Source: Lepus europaeus (lineage: Eukaryota > Chordata > Mammalia > Lagomorpha > Leporidae). From it: a DNA stretch of 64,000 bases. The DNA is taken from assembly GCF_033115175.1 (NCBI RefSeq), contig NC_084843.1, forward strand, positions 55,406,474-55,470,473, read 5' to 3'. Position numbers and translations under genes: made by a program. Below the pieces are notes generated by a model. It was not told the origin of the DNA and ran no database searches. It saw nothing but the letters and a program-made list of their open reading frames with translations. Positions 47,010 to 58,619 of this stretch are shown in pieces. The stretch's first letter is position 1. The number at the start of each line of letters is the position of its first letter.

Positions 47010-48040
47010 AAGCTAGCTAAAGACATTTTAAAGTTTGTGCTAGTTAGAAATCCAGAATACCAAACTCTACAGAATACATCAAAAGCAGTTCTAAGAAGTT
47101 CAAAGCAATAAACATCTACATAAAAAAAAGATGTCTAATAAGAAAAACTTAACATTGTATTTCAAGTAACTAGACAAAGAAAAAACAAAAAGCTAAAACC
47201 AAAATTAGTAGAAATTAAGAAACAAAAGAAAGGGGCCAGCAATGTGGCACAGTGGTAGACCCGCTGCTTCGAACACTGGAATCCTATATTGGTGTGATGA
47301 CTGTTTTGCTTCTGATCCAGCTTCCTGTTGAGGTGATTGGGAAAGCAGAAGTTGGCCCAAGTACTTGGGCCCCGGACACCCATGTGGGAGACCAGGATGG
47401 AGTTCCTGGTTCTGGGCTTTGGTGGTCCAGCCCTTCCATTGTGGCCATTTGGGGAGTGAATCAGTGTATGGAGCTTTCTCTTTCTCTCTCATTCTCGCCC
47501 TGCCTTTCAAAAAAATAAATAAACCTTCAAATAAGTTAATAAATATTTTAAAAGAAAGAAATGAAAGAATATATGCTTCTATCCAACTTAAAAAAAAAAC
47601 AAAACACAAAGAACTGGGGGTTATAGTGAGAACTCCTGTAGTATTAGCAATGAATTTTTTCTTAATTTTGATATTGGTTACAAGTGTGATCAGTGGAGAA
47701 AAATCTCATTTATTTGTACACTTATTGCATTTCTTGGCGTTTATATTGGATTTTAATAAAATATTTAAAATGTTCAAAAGAAAAACTAAGCAACGAGCTA
47801 GTTTTCGAAAAGATAAACCAAATTGAGAGACCATTAGCTTGACTAAGAAGAAGATAGATGACTCAAATAAATACAAAGATTAAAAAGGAAACCACAAAAA
47901 TACAAAAGACCAATAGAGGCCACAATGAACAATTGTACTACAACAATTGTAAAACCTGTAAAAAATGGACAAATTCCTGAACACATCCAGCTTGCCAAGA
48001 TTGAATTATGAAGCAATAGAAAATTTATACAGACACATTT
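47010..48040 (+). mobile_element. Old L1 ORF2 fragment, interrupted by a CSINE
   Basis: 47010-47232 and 47533-48040 follow the order of the ORF2 5' part of an old L1: 'agtagaaattaagaaac', 'ttcgaaaagataaacc', 'gaccattagcttgac', 'atgactcaaataaatac', 'ggacaaattcctgaacac' and 'cagcttgccaagattgaattatgaagc'. The 153-codon frame 47365-47826 crosses SINE and L1 and is not a gene. Confidence 0.7.
47233..47532 (+). mobile_element. CSINE inserted in the old L1
   Basis: It begins 'ggggccagcaatgtggcacag' after 'acaaaagaaa' and ends 'ctttcaaaaaaataaataaacc'. L1 sequence resumes beyond 47550 with 'aaaagaaag', a likely but A-rich target duplication. Confidence 0.88.
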
Positions 48041-48500
48041 TGTTGTGGATTAGTTACTATTTGCTAAGATCTTGCTTAGTCTATATTCCATTTCCTTTCC
48101 TCAAGGAAAAACAATAGATGGACGCATTCCGATAATTTTACTGGGAATTTTGTAAGACCAGCCCCACAAGCAAGGATCTATGCATGCCTGGAGGACCTGA
48201 AAAGCCCTAAATTGCCCAGCTAAGCCCAACATTGGGTCTCTGAGCTATCAGAAGGAAGGCAAGGGGAGCTGTAAATCCCTGGTGAGTGTCAGAAACAGGC
48301 CCCAACACACTCAGAGAGAGTACTTGGAGATCTATTGGTTCCAGGCATTTAAAGAAATCCATATTGCATCATTAAACTGACTTCAGTGAACAAGCACAAC
48401 AAAGAATAATGACTTTATAGAATCAGTTCATAACCATTTTAACAAGCAGCAACAATATAGCAGGGTAAACAGGATAAGGTGATAAAATTCCCACACTACA
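48041..48500. other. Unassigned DNA between L1 remnants
   Basis: The segment 48160-48330 is higher in GC and not recognised. It may be part of the HAL1/L1 5' region that follows. Confidence 0.4.
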
Positions 48501-49320
48501 TGTTAAAGGTGGCTAATTCCCAGCAAAATGAGTAGACAATCAAACAAGAAAATGGCATATAAACAAGAGACAAATGAGAAATAAAACTATGCATAAGACA
48601 TCCATATGTTGGATTTATCAGGCAGAGATTTTAAATTAAAATGTTCAAAAACTAAAGAAAATCAACTAAAATTACTAGATGAAAGTATGAAAACAAAGTA
48701 TCAAAAATGATTAATATCAATAAAGACATAGAAAGTATTCAAAATAAACCAAAGAATAATTCTGACATTTAAAATACTCATACATAAGGAATATTTAACA
48801 TTCATTAGCCAAGTTCAATAAACAATTTGAGCTGACAGAAGGCAGAATTAGCAAACATGGGGATACATTAACCAAGCACATCCAATCTATAGAACAAAAT
48901 GAACAATAATTGAAGGACAAAGAGACCATGATGTGTGGCAACATATGCAGAAATGGGTCCTGGAAAGAGAAGAAAAAGAGTTTGAGGAAGACTATGAAAA
49001 GGAAAACTTAAGAAAGGAAAAAAAAAAAAAAACTTTTTCTACATACACTGGAAGCTCATGATGCCCTGGTAGGAGAGAAGTGAAGATCTTCACTTTTAGA
49101 CACACCATAGTAAAGATGTGGATACACAGAAACAAATAGGAAAACAGCAAGAGAAGTGATCCATCAGGTACTGAGTATCCTTGATAAGGTGGACAACTGA
49201 TTTCTCATCAAGCAGAATGGAGTCCAGGAAGAAGTGGGACTAATATTCAAAGTGCTGAAAGAAAGCAAGTCAAACCTGGGCAGAGTTTCTTTCAACATTC
49301 TAGATCCAGCCAGGTGGTCA
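48501..49320 (+). mobile_element. Old L1 ORF1 / HAL1-like remnant
   Basis: The order of phrases follows the ORF1 region of old L1 or HAL1 elements: 'aatttgagctgacagaaggc', a coiled-coil-like A/G-rich stretch around 48960-49035, 'agacacaccatagtaaag', 'ctgatttctcatcaagcag', 'aatggagtccaggaag' and 'caaagtgctgaaagaaag'. The frame is broken throughout. HAL1 and L1M cannot be separated by eye. Confidence 0.6.
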
Positions 49321-49719
49321 GAGGTAGGCTTTACAACTCAACATCAGACCTGGCTGGGCTGTAGGTCCCTCCAGTCAGGGAGGACACTGGGCCCAAGCAG
49401 GTGGAGGGGAGCCTGCTAGTGACATTCACAGTGAGAGTTGCAAGTCCCCTGTGCCTGCTCTGCGCCCAGGGTTGTTCACACATCTGATTCATCCTAGCCC
49501 TCCATGGTCAAGAGGTCTTTATAAAATGTCAGCCCTGACATAGCACTCCTATTGTGCCTTCATGAGCTCATCTCATCACCAAGGCCTTTATGGCAGGTCC
49601 TTCTGGGGGCAGTCCCTTCTCTCATTTCTTTGTTTTAATCCCCTGTCAAGAAGCCAGCAGGAAGTTTGTTCTGGTAAAACTGGGAAGTGTGACTCATCTC
49701 CTGCATCTGCCCCTTTTAA
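49321..49719. other. Unassigned DNA
   Basis: GC-moderate, with two overlapping frames of 61-87 codons lacking any domain. No repeat recognised. Confidence 0.4.
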
Positions 49720-49952
49720 AGCTCAGAGTTCCTGGGTTGGATTTCCGGCTCTGGTTCCTGACTCCAGCTTCCTGACATTGCAGACACTGGCTCAAGTAAT
49801 TGTGTCCCTTCAACCCATGTGGTAGACCTGGATTGAGTTCCTGGCTTCTGGCTTCATCCCCAGCCTATGGTCCTTGGGGACATTTTGAGTGTGAACTAGT
49901 AGGTGGGAACTCTCTCTCTTCTAACAGTTTCCAAACAAGTTAATTTTAAAAT
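49720..49952 (+). mobile_element. CSINE, 5'-truncated old copy
   Basis: It starts in the middle of the head ('agctcagagttcctgggttgg') and continues through 'ggtagacctggattgagttcctggcttctggcttc' to a weak A-rich end. Confidence 0.72.
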
Positions 49953-49983
49953 AACAGGGCTTATGCCTTTTTCACTCAAGATT

Positions 49984-50278
49984 ATGATTCATTTATTTAA
50001 AAGACAAAGAGAGAGAGAGCACACTCCTATATGCTGGTTCACTCCTTAAATGACCACAATGGCCAGGGCTGTAGGGCTAGGCTGAGGCCGGGAGCTGAGA
50101 ACCCAATTCAGATCTGTGGCACGGACTCAACTACTTGAGCCATTACCTGCTGCCTTCCAGGGTGTGAATGAGCAGGAAGCTAGAGTTTGGAATGGAGCCG
50201 GAATTTCGATCCAGGTGCTCCAGTGTGGTGTAGGCATCCTAATCAGTGCCTTAACTGCTAGGCCAAATGCCCACCCCA
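49984..50278 (-). mobile_element. CSINE, old copy
   Basis: Minus strand, with its tail at about 49988 and the complement of 'gtgaaccagca' near 50035. The head ends 'taggccaaatgcccacccca'. Confidence 0.8.
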
Positions 50279-50339
50279 GATCCTACTGACTTAAAAAAAA
50301 AAATCTCTAGTCCTTGGGCCTAGAAAAGTGTCTTACCCA

Positions 50340-50722
50340 GGATGGCTTAAATAATGAGTGCCAATAGAAAATTAATTAATTTAAAAAATATATATTATGT
50401 AGGATCTCTGTCTTTAATGTGCTGTACACCCTTATTTAATGCTATAACTAGTACTCCAACAGTATTTTTTTTCTTTTCTTTTCACTTTGTGTTGCTATAT
50501 GGGGGCAAACTGTTGAAATCGTTACCTAATATATACTAAACTGATCTTTTGTATACAAAGAGAATTGAAAATGAATCATGATGTGATAGGAAGGGGAGAG
50601 GGAGTGGGAGGGGGGAGGGTTGTGGGTGGGAGGGAAGTTTTGGGAGGGGGGAGCCATTGTGACCCATAAGCTGTACTTTGGAAATTTATATTCATTAAAT
50701 AAAAGTTTAATAAAAAAAATAA
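50340..50722 (+). mobile_element. Young L1 3' end, strongly 5'-truncated
   Basis: Only the last 380 bp of the rabbit-type L1 3' UTR are present: 'gtaggatctctgtctttaatg', 'ctaatatatactaaactg', then a G-rich tract at 50591-50652 with multiple runs of three or more G, 'ggaaatttatattcattaaat' and an A-rich tail. It matches the last unit of the element at 52918-54172. Confidence 0.9.
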
Positions 50723-51662
50723 AGCTGATGTCCTTTCTCTCTGGATCATACTGGCTGTTGGCTGGAGTCCTGTGCCTTCAAACAGTTGTTCATATTTTGT
50801 CCAGAGTCTTATTCTGAAAGGAGCTTCCCTAACACTTCCAGAACTGTATCAAGCTCCCTGTACCCTTTGTGGTTATTTCCTGCCAATGGTCTTTTGGACA
50901 ATGCTAGGCCAATGTCTTACAGAAGTCCCATACCCAGACTTTTAAAAACTGTTTCTTATTCTTTGTCCTCTGAACATCCCTATCAATTGGAAGATTTAAA
51001 AACTCTACAGTGTTGAGCTAGCAGTTTTGTCAAACAACATTGTAGGTGATGTGGTTCCCATAGGTTAGAGGACATGAGCTACCTACATTCCACTATTGCT
51101 AGGACCATGATGGACTCTTCATTAAGATGGTGCCCACCAGAACTCTTTGATTAAAGTGCATGTTGTGCAGTGGAAATTAGTAAATAATCTGTGTGCAAAC
51201 TTCCTCTTTATCAACTGTGTGTCCCTAGTATTTTAGCAGCCATTGACAATTCTTGCATGAATCAATCTACTACTTAGGCTTGCCAATTATGACTTCTTAA
51301 ATTTATCTTCTGTCAAATATAAAAATAGGGCTTTCTGTCACAGGCTGATTTCTTAATTCTTTCCCCATAATTGCCAATTTTCAAAGAAAGAAAGTATATC
51401 ATAGTCATCTAAGATGGCATTATTTTTTTTTCTCTCTGGATTTTCAGTGTGAAAACCAATGAAGACCACCCCAATGAGAACAAACATACAGAGCACGTTG
51501 ATTATAAATTCAATTTATACGCTTGAAATTCTATGCCTTTATATCTAGAAGATATAATTAAGAGAATCACTTAAAATGTGTCAGTAATTCTGATTAAAAG
51601 TTCCACACCTAAGTTAGTGAGACCAAAGGCATCTGACTTTCAAAAACATCATCATTTTTGAG
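50723..51662. other. Unassigned intergenic DNA
   Basis: No gene or named repeat. The frames present (65-76 codons) begin inside the L1 tail or are featureless. Confidence 0.45.
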
Positions 51663-51957
51663 GATAGGTGTTTGTTAAACAGGTTAAGAAACCACTTCTG
51701 ATGTACATTCAGATCCTAGCTCTGTTTCCAGTTCCAGCTTCCTTATAATGTGCACCCTGGGAGACAGTTGGTATTGGCTCAAGTACTTAGGTCCCTGCCA
51801 TCCACGAGGGAGACCCAGATTGAGTTCTTGGCTCCCGGCTTTGACTAGAATTGCCCCAGATGTTGTAGGTATTTGGAAAGTGAACCAACAAATGAAAGAA
51901 CTCTGTCTCCTCAATCTGTCTCTCTGCCTTTTAAATAAACAAAACATTTTTAAAATT
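51663..51957 (+). mobile_element. CSINE, diverged copy
   Basis: Recognised by 'ccagttccagcttccttataatgtg', 'caagtacttaggtccctgcc', 'gagggagacccagattgag' and a terminal 'ctctgccttttaaataaac'. Confidence 0.8.
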
Positions 51958-52449
51958 ATCTCTATTATTAGAGTACAGATCTAGTTGTCAATTAGGTGTG
52001 GCATCGTGCAAGCATCTTGAATATCGTGCACATTATATAATTTAAGTATGTAAAATGGTAAATAGTTTATTTTATAAAAATCATATTAATTATTAAATGT
52101 TCTTTTCCATTGTATGAATAGATGCTTTTTTCCAGAAAAAATTAAAATGTTAAAAAGACATTTTATAGTACCAAATCTTTGAATAATTACAAGCCTTGGA
52201 GTAGCTTTTTCCTTTGTGTTCTTTTCTATGATTTTTAAATTTTCAGGACAAAGGAACCTCATCTGACTTTTCTTGGCTTTGGTATCTCTTTGGATCCATT
52301 GTGATTATAGCTTGCTGTCTTGATACATTTTGACTTACTAAAAAACATTCTAACCTGGCGCTTCACACTTTGCTATAGTTAAGAGGAAAATCGACAATCA
52401 TTTATATGAGCTAAGTTCTAAATCTTGAACAATAATATGGAACAATATA
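51958..52449. other. Unassigned intergenic DNA
   Basis: AT-rich, with no frames above 60 codons and no repeat recognised. Confidence 0.5.
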
Positions 52450-52917
52450 TCTGACAAAATAAGCATATTTTAAATATAAGAAGACCTATCAATTAATAAT
52501 GAAAAGAAAAATAACCAGTTATTTTTATATTTGCAAAGGACCTGAATATACAACTCACAAAAGAAGATATAATAATGTCTTATTAACACAAAAAGCTGGC
52601 TAACATCTCAGTCAATAGGGAAAGGCAAATTCAAATCATAAATCATAGTTAAATAGTTTTCAACAAAGAAGTTTCTGTATTTTACCCTCCTACTAGCAAT
52701 GTATAAGATTTCTCCCTGCTATGCATCCTCATTAACATTGTGTATTATCAACTCCCCACAACATTCTAGTGAACTTGAACTAGTATTTCATTGCTGAATA
52801 ATATGTCTTTTTGTGATAGTGTCTTATGAAGATAAACATCCTTATCCCATTATTAAGCAATCCCACCCTAGGTATTTTCTAATGAAAAATAAAATAAACA
52901 TGTGTTCAAGAAAGAAA
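52450..52917 (+). mobile_element. Old L1 ORF2 fragment (left part), host of a younger L1
   Basis: Old L1 phrases in order: 'aaggacctgaatatac', 'gaagatataataatgtc', 'gctaacatctcagtcaatag', 'gcatcctcattaacattgtg' and, just before the break, 'caatcccaccctaggtattt'. The same element resumes at 54183. Confidence 0.65.
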
Positions 52918-54172
52918 GTGATCCCTGTTAAATCTAAGAGTGGAAAAAGAGAGGGAGGAGATGAACAATTTGGAACATGCTCAATCGGACTTGCCGCAAA
53001 TGGTGGAGTTAGAAATGTGCCAGGGGATTCCAACACAATCCCATCAAGGTGGCATGTACCAATGCCATCTCACTGGTCCAAGTGATCAATTTCAGCTCAC
53101 ATTCGATGGCTCTGATAGGTCTAAGAGTCAAAGAGATCACACAAACAAGACAAGTATCTGCTAATACTAACTGATAGAATCAAAAAGGGAGAGAAAGATC
53201 CAACATGGGAAGTGGGATACACAGCAGACTCATAGAATGGCAGATGTCCTAAACAACACTCTGGCCTCAGAATCAGCCCTCAAGGCATTCGGATCTGGCG
53301 GAAGAGCCCATGAGAGTATAGCAGGCATGGAAAGCCAAGATATCATGGAAAAAAAAAAAAAAGACCTAAATGAATGATCTCTGTGAGTGAGATCCCAGTG
53401 GAAAGAACGGGGCCATCAAAGAAGGAGGTACCCTTCTCTGAAGGGAGGAGAGAACTTCCACTTTGACTATGACCCTATCGGAATAAGATCAAAGTCAGCG
53501 AACTCTAAAGGCTTCCATAGCCCTGGCAACTCATGACTAGAGCCTAGGGAGATTACTGACACCATGAACAGGAGTGTCAAATTGTTAAATCAGCAAGAGG
53601 AGTCACTGTGTACTTACACCCCATGTGGGATCTGTCCCTAATGTGTCGTCTAAAGCGAAGTGATGCTATAACTAGTACTGAAACAGTATTTTTATACTTT
53701 GCGTTTCTGTGTGGGCACAAACTGATGAGGTCTTTACTAATTATATACTGAAGTGATCTTCTGTATATAAAGAGAATTGGAAATGAAAAAAAAAAAAAAA
53801 ACAACCTGGTGTTAAAATGGAAATGGCATAGAAAATTAATTAATTTGAAAAAAAAATTATGTAGGATCTCTGTCTTTAATGTGCTGTACATTGCTATTTA
53901 ATGCTATAATTAGTAATCCAATGGTAGTTTTTTCACTTTATGTTGCGATATGGGCAAAATGTTGAAATCTTTACCTAATATATACTAAACTGATCTTCTG
54001 TATATAAAGAGAATTGAAAATGAATCTTTACATGAATGGAAGGGGAAAGGGAGCGGGAGGGGGGAGGGTTGCGGGCGGGAGGGAGGTTATGGGAGGGGGA
54101 AGCCATTGTAACCCATAGGCTATACTTTGGAAATTTATATTCATTAAATAAAAGTTTAATAAAAAATAAAAA
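52918..54172 (+). mobile_element. Rabbit L1 3' UTR, 5'-truncated, with exact target duplication
   Basis: The target duplication 'aagaaagaaa' is at 52908-52917 and 54173-54182. The insert is about 1.25 kb of L1 3' UTR. It contains two copies of a roughly 237-bp unit (landmark 'gatcttctgtatataaag' at 53755 and 53992), then a G-rich tract (54041-54100), 'tattcattaaataaaag' and the A-rich tail. Frames of 64-104 codons are incidental. Confidence 0.93.
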
Positions 54173-54182
54173 AAGAAAGAAA

Positions 54183-54366
54183 CTTACAAAATTTCATGAA
54201 AGTCTCATTCATAACAGTTGGAAGTGGAAACAGACTTGTTAAATAATTGTGATGTAGCTGTTAAAATGGAATACTATTTAGAAACAAAAGAAGCTACCAA
54301 TGTATACAATACTACAAATGGATCTCAGATTCATTATGAATAATAAAAGCCACTTAAAATTGTTGG
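54183..54366 (+). mobile_element. Old L1 ORF2 / 3' fragment (right part)
   Basis: It continues the L1 broken at 52917: 'ctcattcataacagttggaag', 'gtagctgttaaaatggaatac' and 'ctacaaatggatctcagattc' correspond to the L1 ORF2 end. Interrupted again by the minus-strand L1 at 54383. Confidence 0.65.
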
Positions 54367-54382
54367 TGGCTATGAATTTTTT

Positions 54383-55781
54383 AAACTTTTATTTAATGAA
54401 TATAAATTTCCAAAGTATAGCTTATAGATTGCAATGGCTTTCTCCCCCCCATATCTTCCCTCCCACCTACAACCCTCCCCTCTCCTGATCCCTCTCCCCT
54501 TCCATTCACATCAAGATTCATTTTCAATTATCTTTATATACAGAAGATCAATTTAGTATATAAAGATTTCAACAGTTTACACAAAGTGTAAACTGTGTGT
54601 TTTACACAAATTTTGTTTCAGTACTAGTTATAGCATTAAATCACAATGTACAACACATTAAGCACAGAGATCCTACATGAGGAGTAAGTGCACAGTGACT
54701 CCTGTTGTTGACTTAACAAATTGACATTCTTGTTTATGGTGTCAGTAATCACCCTAGGCTCTTGTCATGAGTTGCCAAGGCTATGGAGGCCTTTTGAGTT
54801 CGCCGACTCCAATCTTATTTAGACAAGGTCATAGTCAAAGTGGAAGTTCACTCCTCCCTTCAGAGAAAGGTACCTCCTTCTTTGATGGCCCCATTCTTTC
54901 CACTGGGATCTCACTCACAGAGATCTTTCATATAGTGTATTTTGTTTTGCTTTGTTTTGTTTTGTTTTGTTTTTTTTGCCAGAGTGTCTTGGCTTTCCAT
55001 GCCTAAAATACTCTCATGGGCTCTTCAGCCATATCCGAATGCCTTAAGGGCTGACTCTGAGGCCAGAGTGCTATTTAGGACATCTGCCATTCTACGAGTC
55101 TGCTGTGTATCCCTCTTCCCAGGTCGGATCGTTCTCTCCTTTTTTATTCTATCAGTTAGTATTTGCAGACACTAGTTTTGTTTATGTGATCCCTTTGACT
55201 CTTAGTCCTATCATTATGATCAATTGTGAACAGAAATTGATCACTTGGACTAGTGAGATGGCATTGGTACATGCCACCTTGATGGGATTTAATTAGAGTC
55301 TCCTGGCCTGTTTCTAACTCTACCATTTGGGGCAAGTCCGATTGAGCATGTCCCAAATTGTACATCTCCTCCCTCTCTTATTCCCACTCTTATATTTAAC
55401 AGGGATCACTTTTCAGTTAAATTTCAACACTTAAGAATAACTGTGTGTTAATTAAAGAGTTCAACCAATAGTATTAAGTAGAACAAAAAAATACTAAAAG
55501 GGAAAAACTATTAAGTTGTTCATCAACAGTCAGGACAAAGGCTGATCAAGTCACTGTTTCTCATAGTGTCCATTTCATTTCAACAGGTTTCCCCTTTGGT
55601 GCTCAGTTAGTTGTTGCTGATCAGGGAGAACATATGATATTAGTCCCTTTGGGACTGGCTTATTTCACTCAGCATGGTGTTTTCCAGATTCCTACATTTT
55701 GTTGCAAATGACCGGATTTCATTGTTTTTTATTGCTGTATAGTATTCTATAGAGTACATGTCCCATAATTTCTTTATCCAG
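54383..55781 (-). mobile_element. Rabbit L1 3' end (ORF2 end plus 3' UTR), minus strand
   Basis: The target duplication 'tggctatgaattttt' (54367-54381) / 'tggctttgaattttt' (55782-55796) differs at one base. On minus, the element runs from the ORF2 C-terminus ('ccactggataaag..', about 55781) through the 3' UTR to the tail at 54383. Its 3' UTR has only one copy of the roughly 237-bp unit and contains a private inverted repeat at 54573-54595. The complement of the G-rich tract is at about 54446-54505. Confidence 0.93.
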
Positions 55782-55936
55782 TGGCTTTGAATTTTTAAAA
55801 GGGACTTTCTATCACTTCCTGCAGAGTTCTAAATATATGCTGTCTATTATGCCCAATAGCTTTATGCCAGTGGCCATTAGTCCTGGCAAGCAGCTACTAA
55901 GAACTTAAAATGTCATTAGTGTTATTAAGGAAGTAG

Positions 55937-56240
55937 ATTTAAAAAAAATTATTTATTTGAAAGGCAGAGTGATAGAAATAGAAGGATAGACACAGATTTT
56001 CCATCTGCTGATTCACTCCCCAGATGTCCACCATAGCTGAGTTCTGGCCAGGCTGAAGCCAGGAGCCAGAACGTCATCCAAATCTCACATGTGGTGGCAG
56101 TACACAAGCCCTTAGGTCATCGTCTGTTGCCTCCCAGCCTCATCAGCAGGAATCTAGATTTGAAGCAGAGCTTGGACATAATTGCAGACACTCGGATAGA
56201 AAAGGTGTGGTGGCTTAACCCACTGTGCCACAATGCCTGT
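55937..56240 (-). mobile_element. CSINE, old copy
   Basis: Minus strand. The tail 'taaaaaaaattatttatttg' is followed by the complement of the CT-rich and 'gtgaatcagcagatgg' blocks. The head ends 'cccactgtgccacaatgcc'. Confidence 0.83.
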
Positions 56241-56556
56241 ACTGAGGAAATAAATTTTATTTAAGTTTAATTAAGTCTGAAGTTTAAATAGCCATGTATG
56301 CCTAGTGATAACTATAATGGAAAACACAGCTTTATATCTTATTTTGGGTGGTGGCTAAAATGTCAATTAAAAATCATCAATCTTAAATCCTAGTAGTTTA
56401 TTTAATTTATAGTTTTAAAGGGGCATGGAAATTGCAGTGTTTATGTGTGAAAATTTCCATTTTAAACAAGCAACCCATAAAATTCAAAACACATATGGAC
56501 AAAATTTTAGGGTGTATTTAGGAGGATGCTAAGAAGAATAAAGCTGTGGTTTAGAT
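56241..56556. other. Unassigned intergenic DNA
   Basis: AT-rich, with no ORF and no recognised repeat. Confidence 0.5.
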
Positions 56557-56864
56557 ATAACTTAGGATACCTTTATCCTGTATCAGAGTGCCTAGGTTCA
56601 AATTCCAGTTCTGCTACCCATCTAGCTTCCTGATAGCAAGCACCCTGGGAGGCAGCAGGTCATGGCTCAATTACTTGTGTCCCAGCTACAATTGTGGGAC
56701 ATTTGGATTGACTTCCAAGATCCTGGTTTTGGCCTCACCCTGCCCTGGCAGTTGCAGTCATTTAGGGAATGGACCAGACGATAGAAGAGCTCTTTTTCTG
56801 TCTTTGTCTCTCTGCCTCTGCATCTCTATATGCCTGCCTTCCAAATAAAATGGAACATTTATAA
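56557..56864 (+). mobile_element. CSINE, old copy
   Basis: 'gtatcagagtgcctaggttc', 'ggaggcagcaggtcatggctc' and 'ggcagttgcagtcatttagggaatggacc' give the order. The CT-rich end leads to 'ccaaataaaatgg'. It belongs to the same older subtype as 11748-12360, with 'cagtcatttagg'. Confidence 0.78.
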
Positions 56865-57942
56865 ATTAATAAAAATCTATAAGAGTAAAATTTCATCTGT
56901 CCTTGAAATTCAAATAAAATCCAACAAATCAACAGATTAAAGGAGAGCCTCTAGACCTAATTCAGTTTTTGTCTATCCCAACATTTCTTAAAAGCTTTAT
57001 TTATTAGCTGAATACCATAGCATGCCATTTATTTCTACTAGTGAGTGACATGTGATTAACTGTATTGCCTTAATTAAACAGCAGATGCCTTGAGTGTGAT
57101 TACCTACAATGATCAACCTCCAACCAGATTAGTTCCATGAACTCTGCTCTTTCATTACAGTTAATTACACCTTTTTCATAGGTCCCCAAAGAATCCCATA
57201 TGATAGTGTCAAGAACGGGAATGTTTTTAATTTAGCCTGCAGTTTCATGGAAGCTACCAGAAGACTGATGGGCAAAAGACAAAGATTGTATCACTCATAT
57301 CAAAGCAGAAGCATGAAGTTAATGTTTCTGGGTTCTTTTTGCATCCAAAATTCCTTGATGGTGCAGTAGGATGGTCCACATGGGTATTGCACACAAGCTA
57401 GATTTCTATCCCAGGTAGATTCCCAAATTTACAAATCCCCAGTCTTTTATGATGGCTTACAAGCAAATCTGCAGCACCTTTGCCCTGGAGTGAGAATTTA
57501 TCTTCCTCTGCCAAAGCTGTTTCCTACCAAACCTCTTTGAAGAGATGGTCTGCAACAAAAGCTGTTCATGATTGTGTGGCAGAGTTAGCACAGTGGACCC
57601 TAGAAAGGCCTGTTTGCAAGCTTAGCCCTTGGAGGGCATCTGGAAGCAGGAATGGGAAACAGCTCCTTACAGTGATGTCAAACTTTCCCTACATTGTAAG
57701 AGTGACTCACTGTGCATCATTATTATTTGCACAGACTGAACACCTTCCCTCCTTCTGGGAATCTAGAATGTTGGGCTTTGCTGGGTAGACTCTGCCAGTG
57801 GAACAACCTCCAGGAAAAACCCTGAACAATTCATCTCTGATGCACTTGACAGGTAGACAGTCACCACACTCCTCACATTTTTTCCCCAAAATTTTTGGAT
57901 TAAGTGATTACTGTGTGACTGCAATAGTAGAGGCTTTCTGAG
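56865..57942. other. Unassigned intergenic DNA
   Basis: The longest frame, 57480-57788 plus (102 codons), has no domain I know and lies in a GC-moderate patch that may be an old LTR. Not resolved. Confidence 0.4.
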
Positions 57943-57955
57943 AGTTTGTGCATGG

Positions 57956-58619
57956 GGGATACTGCTGTGGTGCAGTGGGTTAAATCCCCAGCCTGAAGCA
58001 CCAGCATCCCATATGGTCAATGGTTCGAGTCCCACTTCCGATCCAGCTCTCTGCTATGGCCTGGGAAAGCAGTAGAGGATGGCCCAAGTGCTTGGGTCCC
58101 TGCACCCACATGGGAGACCTGGAAGAAGCTCCTGGCTTCAGATCAGTGCAGCTGCAGCCGTTGCGACCAATTGGGGAGTGAACCAGCGGATGGAAGCCAT
58201 CTCTCTCTCTGGCTCTACCTCTCTCTGAAACTCTAACTTTGAAATAAATAGAAATGAATCTTTTTTTTTTTTTGACAGGCAGAGTGGACAGTGAGAGAGA
58301 GACAGAGAGAAAGGTCTTCCTTTTGCCGTTGGTTCACCCTCCAATGGCCGCCGCGGTAGTGCGCTGCGGCCGGCGCACCGCGCTGATCCGATGGCAGGAG
58401 CCAGGTGCTTCTTCTGGTCTCCCATGGGGTGCAGGACCCAAGCACTTGGGCCATCCTCCACTGCACTCCCTAGCCACAGCAGAGAGCTGGCCTGGAAGAG
58501 GGGCAACCGGGACAGGATCGGTGCCCCGACCGGGACTAGAACCCGGTGTGCCGGCGCCGCAAGGCGGAGGATTAGCCTAGTGAGCCGCGGCGCCGGCCAG
58601 AAATGAATCTTTTTAAAAA
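57956..58619 (+). mobile_element. CSINE (outer), split by a second CSINE
   Basis: The outer target duplication 'agtttgtgcatgg' is at 57943-57955 and 58620-58632. The plus-strand body occupies 57956-58265 ('gctgtggtgcagtgggttaa' to 'tttgaaataaatag'), and the last part of its tail resumes at 58615. The inner element sits in the A-rich tail. Confidence 0.95.
58266..58598 (-). mobile_element. CSINE (inner), young, nested in the outer SINE
   Basis: The inner target duplication 'agaaatgaatcttttt' is at 58250-58265 and 58599-58614. It is a near-consensus young copy with the canonical GGCCGGCGCC head (seen as 'gccgcggcgccggcc' at its plus-strand end). The 108- and 122-codon frames here are SINE artefacts. 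Confidence 0.97.

Noticed and set aside
47365..47826. 153-codon plus frame
   Set aside because: It starts within a CSINE and continues into degraded L1. The composition changes at the SINE boundary.
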